A stretch of 15,611 bases of DNA from DAOUBA01 sp034432855. GTDB lineage: Bacteria > Chloroflexota > Anaerolineae > B4-G1. Shown in pieces: positions 7,322-14,257 of this stretch. Position 1 is the stretch's first letter. Every line of letters starts with the position of its first letter. The position numbers were made by a program, and so were the translations under genes. The notes beneath the pieces were generated by a model that did no database searches, had not been told where the DNA came from, and saw nothing but the letters and a program-made list of their open reading frames with translations. Where the stretch lies: assembly GCA_034432855.1 (NCBI GenBank), contig DAOUBA010000188.1:1-15611 (forward strand), read 5' to 3'.

Positions 7322-7354
7322 GGCAAGTTGGCACTGGCGAGTTGCTAACTTGCC
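7322..7354. repeat. long hairpin between methyltransferase and lnt remnant
   Basis: GGCAAGTTGGCA (7322-7333) pairs with TGCTAACTTGCC (7343-7354): twelve pairs with one G-U and a nine-base loop. It sits 16 bases after the methyltransferase stop and could stabilise the transcript end or act as a terminator, though no T-run follows. It may also be one copy of a dispersed intergenic repeat. Confidence 0.5.
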
Positions 7355-7381
7355 CTACAAACCCGGCTGGTGGAGGATCTT

Positions 7382-7980
7382 ATGAAAACCCAATCACTCA
7401 GCAACATCGGACGGGTTATACTGGCTGATCATGCTGGTCAACTATGCGCTGGGATTGGGCGCACTGGCGCTCTACGACCGGCGCGGGCCACAGGGGGCCG
7501 AAACGCCATCGCTGCCAACTGTGACGGTGCGCCGCTGGCTCATCGGTGCGGGCGCGACGCTGGCGGCTTGGACACTGCTCAGCCTTCTGCTCTTCCGCCA
7601 GCCCATCGCCCCCGCCGTCCAAGTCGCCGGTGCAGCCGGGGGCGTCGGCGATTATCGCCGCATTCAGTGGGTTGGATGACAAGGTCGCCGCGCTTTCGGC
7701 GCGGATGGTCGCGCAGACCCGCGAAGCCGCCGCGCAAGGGGCGAACCTCGTCGTCTGGCCCGAGGGCGCCATGCCGTTCGATCCGCAAGAGGAAGACAGA
7801 CTTGGCTTGCGCGACCTGGCCCGCGAAACCGGCGCGCACCTGGCGGTGGGGTATGTGATCTCGACGGATGCGGGGCTGCGCAACGAAGCCACCGTCATCA
7901 ACCCACAGGGCGAGTTCCTCGGCGTCTTTGGTAAGGATCACCCCGTGACATTCGGTGGCGAGACAAGCCTGACGCGCGGC
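7382..7980 (+). pseudogene. lnt: remnant of apolipoprotein N-acyltransferase-like gene (internal deletion, frameshift, 3' truncation)
   Basis: A proper start exists (GGAGG at 7372-7376, ATG 7382, MKTQSLSNIGRVILA). The frame is then lost, and a piece with the last membrane helices of Lnt appears in another frame: YWLIMLVNYALGLGALALYD, then RRWLIGAGATLAAWTLLSLL. A second frame change near 7625-7645 leads into the nitrilase domain (VQPGASAIIAAFSGLDDK), with the catalytic glutamate in VVWPEGAMPFD and the lysine in GVFGKDHPVTFGGE. Homology ends at SLTRG (7980), before the region that carries the catalytic cysteine. Intact Lnt has several more membrane helices and roughly 500 residues, attaching the third acyl chain to lipoproteins in the membrane. 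This copy must be inactive. Its 3' part overlaps the anti-sigma gene on the other strand. Confidence 0.7.
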
Positions 7981-10259
7981 CATTCCGGGGTGGGCGCGGG
8001 CGCCACCTGCCATCGCCCCGCGGAGCGGACGAGTCTCCATTCCACCAATTCGCCTCCAGCGTTCGGGGCATCGGGCAGGCGGAGCACAATCACAGCGATG
8101 CCGTTCGGAGTATCGTCGGTGTTCTCGAACCGGACGCTTTCGACAGCGAAGCCGACCTCTCGCAGAGCCGATGCCAGTCCTTCGGCATCGCCGATCCATT
8201 CCGGGTGGGCATTGAGGTAGGCGGCCAGCCCGGCGCCGGGATAGAGCAGACCGTAGGCGTGGATCGGGAAGCAGAGCACCTGGCAGCCCTCATTGTAGAA
8301 GTAGGTGTACACGCGGGCGCTCATCTGTTGCATGCTCGCCACGCCGCGCGCGGCGGCATCGTCGGCGCGACCGTTGCCGTAGCCGTCAAGGAAGGCGGCG
8401 GCCAGTTCGCCCAGGAGGTTGTCGGCATACTCGGCGGCGACTGCCTGCATTTCCGGCAGGGCCTCACCGGAACGACCGAGCAGGGCGAGCGTCTCGGCGC
8501 GGCGGAAACGGAGATAGGCTCGCCAGTCGGGCTGGTCGCGCATGGGCGCCCAGTTCTCCGCAGCTGCCAGCGCGGCGGCCCGGTCGTACCACTCCAGCGC
8601 CGTCTCGTACTCCCCGGCGCGGAAGGCGACCTCGCCCTCGTTGGTGTACCAGCGCAGCCGGTCTTCGGTGGTGATCGGCATCCCTTCCGGTCCCCAACCG
8701 CTCTGTTCCATATCCACCGTCTTTTCGGCCAGCACAAAGCGGCCTACGTCCGCGTCCCAGCGCCAGGCCTGCCGCCCCAGGGGGTGGTTGAGCATCTTGT
8801 GGTCAAAACCGCTATCCAGCCACAGGTGTGGGTAGGTCAACACAATCTGCTGCCGGTCGGGATGGGTCGGGTCGGGTTCCAGTGCCCAGGAGGACGGCCC
8901 TGCCCAACTGATCAGGTGCGCCTGAAAGACCAGAGGGCAATCATTGGGGCCACGGCAACGGAAGAGATATAGCAGTTCGGTCCCCATGCTTCCGCCGGAG
9001 ACGGTGTAGGTGACGATGGTTTCAGGCAGCAGATCGCCGGTGAGTTCCTGTACAGAGACACCGCTGTCCATCGTCGGTGTCGGCTCTCCAAAGGTATCGG
9101 ACAGGGGGATGCCGGCGAAGCCTCCGTTCTCCTGGGCGATGTAGGCGATGACGGGGAGGCCCATCAGGTCGGGCTGGAGGACGACGTCGCGCCGGCCGTC
9201 GCCGTTGAGGTCCAGCAGCGTGGTCTGTGGATTACAGGTGTCCAGTTTGGGAAGTGTGCGCAGGACAGCCGACAGGTCAGCGGGGTCGTGGCCCTGCGAG
9301 AGCCAGCGAGCGACATCGGTTGCCAGTGCCCAGGCGGCTCGTGTCGGCGCCACAGGGGGCTCGTAGACGTCCAGGGCGGCGCGGAGGGCGGCGAATTCGC
9401 CGGTCAGCGGTTCCAGCGGCGTAAAGGTTGCCAGGACGGTTTCGACGTCGGCGCGGCACCGGTCAAAGGCGGCCTGATCCAGGTCGCCGATGCCTGCGGT
9501 GAACAGGAAGTAGGCCTCATCCGCAGTCACTCCGTAGGAGACGAGTCCCGGTACGCTCCGCCCCGTCTGCGTGCAGGTGTGCCGCTCAAAGTTCCAATCT
9601 CCCACCGTTGCCAGGTCGTCGGTGCAGGTCCATTCGGGCCCCAATCCCATCCCCCCGGATTCGGGGAAGAGGATGCAGCCGGTGGTCTGATGGACAAGGC
9701 CGCCGCGTTCCCAATCCATCTGCCAGATCGCCGGCGAGTAGGTCAGGGTGAAACGCCGGGTACCGTCGTAAGCAGAGATGCCCCGGAAGAGGACCATGTC
9801 CGACGGGGGTGTCGGCAGTGACGCCGTGGGGGCTGGCGTGGGGGTGCGCGTCGCCGTAGCTGTGCCGGAGGGCGTCGCGGGGACGGTTGTTGTGGACGGG
9901 CCGGCCGGTGTACTCTGCGTAGGCTGACTGCTCGGCGGGAGCAGTGCACGCACGCTCAGAGCGAGCGCGGCAATCGCAGCAACGGTCGCGGTTACGCCAA
10001 GGGCAATGGACAGTCTGGCTTTCATTTCGAGTCGCCTCCTTTCTCGTGGGATACGCGAGAGGAGTTGCTCCCGCTGCGCCGGTGTGAGTCCAACGGGTGA
10101 TGCGCCGCCAATCAGGCGGTCTTGCCGGGCGTAGATGCGGGCAGTGGCCGCGCAGTCGGGACAGGAGAGCAGGTGTCGTTCGACCCGTGTGTGCTCCTCT
10201 GGGCTCCGGTCGGCGGGGCGCAATGCCAGCAGGCGGCGGATCGCATGGTGCTCGTTCAT
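7938..10259 (-). CDS. transmembrane anti-sigma factor with zinc-finger (ZAS) domain and very large ectodomain
   Basis: The 773-residue protein starts at ATG 10259, overlapping the sigma stop as ATGA. Residues 1-50 form a cytoplasmic anti-sigma domain with the zinc motif H29-x3-C33-x2-C36 (HLLSCPDC). A membrane helix spans about 83-106, followed by a Pro/Thr-rich linker at 107-153. The ectodomain begins with a PsbP-like stretch (RRFTLTYSPAIW, 169-180) and contains a calcium-loop-like DLNGDGRRD (350-358) in an FG-GAP/VCBS-like context. Two TPR-like repeats follow at about 533-613, then a C-terminal fold ending near WRLVRSAGRWQVA. It should hold the ECF sigma inactive until an external signal is sensed. 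Typical anti-sigmas are far shorter. About the last 13 codons lie on the antisense of the lnt remnant, so the original C-terminus has been replaced. Confidence 0.85.
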   Translation of the reverse strand: MNEHHAIRRLLALRPADRSPEEHTRVERHLLSCPDCAATARIYARQDRLIGGASPVGLTPAQREQLLSRIPRERRRLEMKARLSIALGVTATVAAIAALALSVRALLPPSSQPTQSTPAGPSTTTVPATPSGTATATRTPTPAPTASLPTPPSDMVLFRGISAYDGTRRFTLTYSPAIWQMDWERGGLVHQTTGCILFPESGGMGLGPEWTCTDDLATVGDWNFERHTCTQTGRSVPGLVSYGVTADEAYFLFTAGIGDLDQAAFDRCRADVETVLATFTPLEPLTGEFAALRAALDVYEPPVAPTRAAWALATDVARWLSQGHDPADLSAVLRTLPKLDTCNPQTTLLDLNGDGRRDVVLQPDLMGLPVIAYIAQENGGFAGIPLSDTFGEPTPTMDSGVSVQELTGDLLPETIVTYTVSGGSMGTELLYLFRCRGPNDCPLVFQAHLISWAGPSSWALEPDPTHPDRQQIVLTYPHLWLDSGFDHKMLNHPLGRQAWRWDADVGRFVLAEKTVDMEQSGWGPEGMPITTEDRLRWYTNEGEVAFRAGEYETALEWYDRAAALAAAENWAPMRDQPDWRAYLRFRRAETLALLGRSGEALPEMQAVAAEYADNLLGELAAAFLDGYGNGRADDAAARGVASMQQMSARVYTYFYNEGCQVLCFPIHAYGLLYPGAGLAAYLNAHPEWIGDAEGLASALREVGFAVESVRFENTDDTPNGIAVIVLRLPDAPNAGGELVEWRLVRSAGRWQVAPAPTPEWPRVRLVSPPNVTG

Positions 10260-10753
10260 CCGTCTTCCTCCCCATAAGCGCGGCGGAACATTTCGCGCGC
10301 CCGGCTCAGGCGCATCTTGACGGCGCTTTCACTCAACTCGAGCGCTTCGGCGATTTCCGCTACCGTACACCCCGCATAGACGTAGAGCATCAGCGGGATA
10401 CGATACCGGAGTGGCAACTGGTTCAGCGCGGCCTGCACGTCCAGACGGCCAACAACGGAGGCTTCGACTGCCGGTACGGGGTCGTGCTCCACATCCGAGA
10501 GCGGTAGCCATTGGAGCAACTTGCGGCGGCGGTAATCGTCGGTTGCCAGCCGGGAGGCGACGCGGTAGAGCCAGGCTCGCGAGTTGTCCCAGCACTTGCC
10601 CCGTGCGAGCGCCCGGTACGCGCGGATAAAGGTTTCCTGCGTCAGTTCCTGGGCGCGGGCCACGTCGCCGGTCAGCCGGGCCAGGTAGGCGCAGATCGGC
10701 CGCTCGTGCTGGTGAAACAGTCTCTCGAAAGTGGCATCCAGATCGTCAATGAT
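10256..10753 (-). CDS. ECF-family RNA polymerase sigma factor
   Basis: About 165 residues. Region 2 runs from LFHQHERPICAYLARLTGD through ELTQETFIRAYRAL to WLYRVASRLATDDYRRRK. Region 4 (about 100-160) ends with the helix-turn-helix TVAEIAEALELSESAVKMRL. Length and layout match a complete ECF sigma. There is no ATG, GTG or TTG in a usable place. AGGAG at 10766-10762 is followed eight bases later by ATC (10753) and then ATT (10750). The first standard start, GTG 10663, would cut into region 2. An ATC or ATT start is therefore inferred. An ECF-type promoter lies directly upstream, and its anti-sigma factor follows with a four-base overlap, so autoregulated expression is likely. Confidence 0.88.
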   Translation of the reverse strand: MIDDLDATFERLFHQHERPICAYLARLTGDVARAQELTQETFIRAYRALARGKCWDNSRAWLYRVASRLATDDYRRRKLLQWLPLSDVEHDPVPAVEASVVGRLDVQAALNQLPLRYRIPLMLYVYAGCTVAEIAEALELSESAVKMRLSRAREMFRRAYGEEDG

Positions 10754-10782
10754 GGCAGCAACTCCTGTGTGTTCTATAGTTA

Positions 10783-10812
10783 TAAGACGAGTGGCGACCG
10801 GATGAGGTCACA
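10783..10812 (-). promoter_or_regulatory. ECF-sigma-type promoter (copy B), probably autoregulatory
   Basis: On the minus strand, TGTGACC (10812-10806) and CGTCTTA (10789-10783) are 16 bases apart, as in copy A at 5345-5374. The shared segment continues through CATCCGG, ATAGAAC and ACAGGAGTTGC. It lies 30 bases before the inferred start of the ECF sigma gene, so the sigma probably drives its own operon. Confidence 0.65.
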
Positions 10813-11068
10813 CGGGGTGCGAGTTGTCCCCCTGGCAGGGGTGTGCGCCAGGGTTGGTGTGGCGACGGTGGTGGGCGGCGCACTTGCGGCGAGCGATGCC
10901 GAAGAGCCAGGCGGCGAACGAGCCGTGTCCGCGGTAGCCCTTCAGTCCTTCCGGTGCCGCCAGAAATGTTTGCGCTGTAAAGTCCTCGGCCTCGCTCCGC
11001 ATTCCGGTGTGGGTATAGCGGTAACAGTGGACGGCGGTGATGTAGCGGCGATAGAGTGCGTCGAACGG
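10808..11068 (-). pseudogene. remnant of a second ECF sigma factor (region 2 only)
   Basis: The frame begins right after the TAA of the propeller lipoprotein gene, without a start codon. It reads FDALYRRYITAVHCYRYTH, then EAEDFTAQTFLAAPEGLKG, then FAAWLFGIARRKCAAHHRR. These are classic ECF region 2 motifs, including the core-binding and -10 recognition helices, and differ in sequence from the intact sigma at 10256. It ends with TGA at 10810-10808, inside the -35 box of promoter B. Region 4 and the N-terminus are missing. This remnant and the intact sigma lie in the same frame, separated by that single TGA and the promoter. I read it as a fossil left by a deletion or cassette replacement; it could not work as a sigma factor. 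Confidence 0.7.
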
Positions 11069-13258
11069 TTACTTCAGCCAGGCCACTGGCCACGCGTCGT
11101 CCACGACCTGCAGGAGGTCCCACGTTCCCGCTTCGGCCAGCCAGAGGGCGGAATCGCGGCGGAACGCCAGTTGTCGCCCGTCCGGGCTCCACACGGGACC
11201 ACCGCCTGTTCCCAGGCAATGCTCCTCTTCCCCGTTGGCGCGAAAGACGCATATCCCCTCTTCGTTGGGGTCAGCGGCCGGCCAGATGGCATAGGCCAGC
11301 CATTCCCCATCCGGGCTCCAGACCGCTGCGCCGGGCCAGCCGCCGACGCCACGAGGCTCGAAGGGGTGCAGAAGTCGGGCTGTCCGGGCTTCCAGGTCGA
11401 ACACCCCCAGGCCGATCCGCCACCCCTGGCCGAAATCGCCGCCCACTATCCAGGCCAGACGCCTTCCGTCAGGAGACCAGGCCGGGCTGCCGATTCTGTG
11501 GACAGGCAGCCCATAGGCCGTGGGATCGAAAGGGACAGGGCCGGTGTCCTGGCGATAGAGATAGGCCGTTCCGCCCTCGTCGTAGGCGATGGTCTGGCCG
11601 TCCGGCGCCGGGGCGGGCGGAGCATTGGACAGGCTCTCGCTCAGGACGCGGTAGTCACTGCCGTCCGCCTCGATTATGGTCAAGAATCCGGTGCTGGGGC
11701 CCGGGTCGGCGTCTTGGGGCCAGGAGCCAAAGACGATCGTGTCTGGACGGGCGGGCCACCACTGAGGACAGCACTCCATCCGGTCGGGCATGCTGGTCAG
11801 GTTGCGCTCCTCGCTGGTGGTCAGGTCTATCAGCCAGAGGTCGGAATCAGGGGTAGTGTAGATCGCCTGGGTGCCATCGGGTGAGAGAACGACATCGGAG
11901 CGGTTCAGAATTTGCCGGGGCTGTCCGTCCTCCTCGACTTGCCACAGCCCCGTGCCGGTGCCGAAGACGAGGCCGGGAGAGAGTTCAGACGACGCGGGGG
12001 TTTCCTGAGCCTCGGTGAGTTTGACCCAGCCCAGCACATCGGCAGTGGATGGCAGGGGCAGGTCGGCGACAGTGCCGGTAGCGACGTCCACCAGTTGGTA
12101 GCGAACCTCACGGGAAAAGCCCTCCAGCCGGGCAATCAGCAGGTGACTGGCCGGCTCAGGCGCCCAGCCGATCAGCCGCGCCTCGGGGCTTTCCAGTGCC
12201 AGGACCTGGCGGAGCGAATGGTCGCTTACATCCATCACCCATAGCGCGGCGGTCGGGCTTGCTTCCAGGCCTGGCTCTCCCACGTTCAGCAGGAAGGCCA
12301 ATGACTCGCCATCTGGGGACCAGCGCAGGTCTACGGCGTAAGCCTGAAACGGCAGGTTGTAGGTCTCGGGCACCGTGGATTCTCCGGCGATGGAATACAG
12401 GTCCAGACGAGAGGGAGAGCCATCGCTCCCGGCCCGTGCGACGGCCAGGCGCGTCGCGTCGGGGGATAGAGCCAGCGCTGCAATCTGCCCGATGTCGTAG
12501 AGCGGGATAGTCTTTACGCGATCGCCGTTGCGGGCGCTCACTACCCAGATGCCGCTGTAGCGCTCCTGACCTCCCACCGGTACGGCGATGAGCAAGTCGG
12601 CCAGGATATCATAGCCCAGAAGGTGCAGGTTGGCAAAGCCGGGTTCCGGCGGAGCGGGCGGCATCGGCGGTGCGGTGGGGGTGGGTCCCGCCGGGCGGGC
12701 CTCGATGGTGGTGATCGTGCGCTGCTCGTAGCCGTTCACCAGGCCCAGTTCCACGCGGCGGCTGCCGTCGCTGCTCTCATAGGCTGCGGCATAGGCCAGG
12801 CTTTCGCCACCCCGGGACCAGCACAAGGCCACGTCCAAGCCCTGTTCCATTCCCCGCTCGGCAAAGTCCAGCACCTGGCGCGCTTCGCCAGTTGCCGGGT
12901 CCAGCACGTAGAGGCGGGTGTCCAGGATATAGGCCAGGTAACGGGAGCCCAGAACACGACCGGCGGCGGTGTCGGGCAGTTCCGCGGCCAGGCGGGCCTG
13001 GCTACCGTCGGGCGTGGCGAGCCAGAGTTGCCCTTCGGCTGCCAGGCGGTAGAGCAGGCGCCATTGAGGAGACGCCGGGAGAGCGAGCGTCGGAGGAACG
13101 ACCGGTGTAGAAGGACTGTCGAGCCGCGCTGGTACCAGTGTGGGGCGGGACGTGCGCTCGATCCCTAATTCCAGCGTGCCACAGGCGGCGAGGGACAGGG
13201 AAAGGGTGAGCACAATAAGCAGGTTGGTCAATCTTGGCAGAACCATTTGCGTGTTCAT
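11069..13258 (-). CDS. beta-propeller (TolB/WD40-like) lipoprotein
   Basis: A 729-residue protein with a lipoprotein signal peptide: hydrophobic residues 11-25 end in LSLAAC with Cys26 as the lipidation site, so it should sit on the outer face of the cytoplasmic membrane. After a proline-rich linker come many propeller blades with the typical signature, including LRWSPDGESLAFLL, PAWSPDGRRLAWIV, AVWSPDGEWLAYAI and PVWSPDGRQLAFRR. The length would suit two propellers. GGAGG lies six bases before the ATG at 13258. It follows the histidine kinase gene by 97 bases on the same strand, with a palindrome in the gap, so it may be a separately regulated member or target of that two-component system. 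TolB itself is unlikely, because neither Pal nor Tol partners are seen. The ligand is unknown. Confidence 0.85.
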   Translation of the reverse strand: MNTQMVLPRLTNLLIVLTLSLSLAACGTLELGIERTSRPTLVPARLDSPSTPVVPPTLALPASPQWRLLYRLAAEGQLWLATPDGSQARLAAELPDTAAGRVLGSRYLAYILDTRLYVLDPATGEARQVLDFAERGMEQGLDVALCWSRGGESLAYAAAYESSDGSRRVELGLVNGYEQRTITTIEARPAGPTPTAPPMPPAPPEPGFANLHLLGYDILADLLIAVPVGGQERYSGIWVVSARNGDRVKTIPLYDIGQIAALALSPDATRLAVARAGSDGSPSRLDLYSIAGESTVPETYNLPFQAYAVDLRWSPDGESLAFLLNVGEPGLEASPTAALWVMDVSDHSLRQVLALESPEARLIGWAPEPASHLLIARLEGFSREVRYQLVDVATGTVADLPLPSTADVLGWVKLTEAQETPASSELSPGLVFGTGTGLWQVEEDGQPRQILNRSDVVLSPDGTQAIYTTPDSDLWLIDLTTSEERNLTSMPDRMECCPQWWPARPDTIVFGSWPQDADPGPSTGFLTIIEADGSDYRVLSESLSNAPPAPAPDGQTIAYDEGGTAYLYRQDTGPVPFDPTAYGLPVHRIGSPAWSPDGRRLAWIVGGDFGQGWRIGLGVFDLEARTARLLHPFEPRGVGGWPGAAVWSPDGEWLAYAIWPAADPNEEGICVFRANGEEEHCLGTGGGPVWSPDGRQLAFRRDSALWLAEAGTWDLLQVVDDAWPVAWLK

Positions 13259-13279
13259 TATAAACCTCCGGGACTACAA

Positions 13280-13295
13280 TAACACGCCGGTGTTA
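13280..13295. promoter_or_regulatory. palindrome, possible operator upstream of the propeller lipoprotein
   Basis: TAACAC-GCCG-GTGTTA is a perfect six-base inverted repeat around a four-base centre, 22 bases before the lipoprotein ATG. On the minus strand ACACC also recurs at 13315-13311, 13302-13298 and 13293-13289. This could be a binding site for the neighbouring response regulator or a small mRNA hairpin. No clear -10 box was found beside it. Confidence 0.35.
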
Positions 13296-13351
13296 CAGGT
13301 GTATGGTATGGGTGTCACGGTTCTGAAACAGAGGGGTGCTGCCCGGTCACA

Positions 13352-14257
13352 TCACCGCGTGGGTAGACGAAGGGTGACAACCGTGCCCTGCCCGACGCGA
13401 CTGCGTAGATGCACCTGCCCACCGTGGCGCAAGGCGATGGCCCGCACCAGTGCGAGGCCCAATCCGCTGCCCGCCGTTCCGCGCGCTCCTTGTCCGCGGT
13501 ACAACTCCTCCCACACGTGAGGCACTTCGTCTTCCGGGATGCCCAGCCCCGTATCCGCCACTTCGATTATGACCGTGGCCCCATCCTCGAAGGCGCGAAT
13601 TTCCACCGTGTCGCCGGGGCGGGTGAACTTGAGAGCGTTATCCAGCAGGTTGTGCACGGCCAGGAACAGCAGGTCACGGTCGCCGGCGACCGCCGGCAGG
13701 GGCCAGGGGGCGCGGGGGAGGCTGAGGGTCAAACGGCGTTCCGCTGCCTCCGGTCTCTCCTGAGCCAGTGCCAGGGCCTCCTCCAGCAGGGTGGTTACGT
13801 CTACGGGGGCGTGTTCGATGGGACGGGTTTCCAGGTCGGCCAGTTTGCGCAGGTCGGCGACCAGGCGGCTGAGGCGCACGGCCTGGGTCTCGATACCGGC
13901 CAGTGCCTCACGCCGCACGGCATTTGTTGGGGCTTCGGTCAGGTTGGCGAGGGCGGCGCGTAGGGCGGTGAGGGGGTTCTTGAGTTCGTGGTCCAGGCGT
14001 TGCAGGAAGCGCCGGCGGTCGTCGGCGGCCTGGGCTTGAGAGAGCCGCAGCGAGGCTTGGCGCGTGTGCTCCAGGAGATGGCGGACTGCCCATCCGGCCG
14101 CAAGCAGGAGGGAGAGGGTGAGGCCGGCGAGTATGGCCAGGGTAGCGGCGTCGGCCCGCATGTAGAAGATGGGGGTCGTTCCCCGATAACGGAGGAATAA
14201 CGCAGTTACCAGCCCCAGTCCCAGCGGTAGTAGGACGAGCAGGTCACGCCATTTCAC
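13352..14257 (-). CDS. membrane sensor histidine kinase (two-component)
   Basis: A 301-residue kinase. Two membrane helices at about 5-23 and 39-63 flank a very short external loop, so it may sense within the membrane or through a partner. The dimerisation and phosphotransfer domain carries RLDHELKNPLTAL with His90. The ATPase domain has the N box HNLLDNALKF (202-211), G1 DTGLGIP (235-241) and G2 GSGLGLALV (263-271), all complete. The start is GTG 14257, whose last two bases are the first two of the response regulator's TGA. GGAGG lies seven bases upstream. A longer reading to 14320 would lie inside the regulator gene. It should phosphorylate that OmpR-type regulator. The small external loop makes the neighbouring propeller-like membrane proteins plausible accessory sensors, by inference. 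Confidence 0.92.
   Translation of the reverse strand: MKWRDLLVLLPLGLGLVTALFLRYRGTTPIFYMRADAATLAILAGLTLSLLLAAGWAVRHLLEHTRQASLRLSQAQAADDRRRFLQRLDHELKNPLTALRAALANLTEAPTNAVRREALAGIETQAVRLSRLVADLRKLADLETRPIEHAPVDVTTLLEEALALAQERPEAAERRLTLSLPRAPWPLPAVAGDRDLLFLAVHNLLDNALKFTRPGDTVEIRAFEDGATVIIEVADTGLGIPEDEVPHVWEELYRGQGARGTAGSGLGLALVRAIALRHGGQVHLRSRVGQGTVVTLRLPTR

Noticed and set aside
8205..8972. Plus-strand open frame of 255 codons
   Set aside because: Antisense shadow of the anti-sigma ectodomain in high-GC DNA.
10511..11884. Plus-strand open frame of 457 codons
   Set aside because: Antisense to the ECF sigma, the sigma remnant and the propeller lipoprotein, all of which have clear motifs.
12623..13168. 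Plus-strand open frame of 181 codons
   Set aside because: Antisense shadow of the propeller lipoprotein gene.
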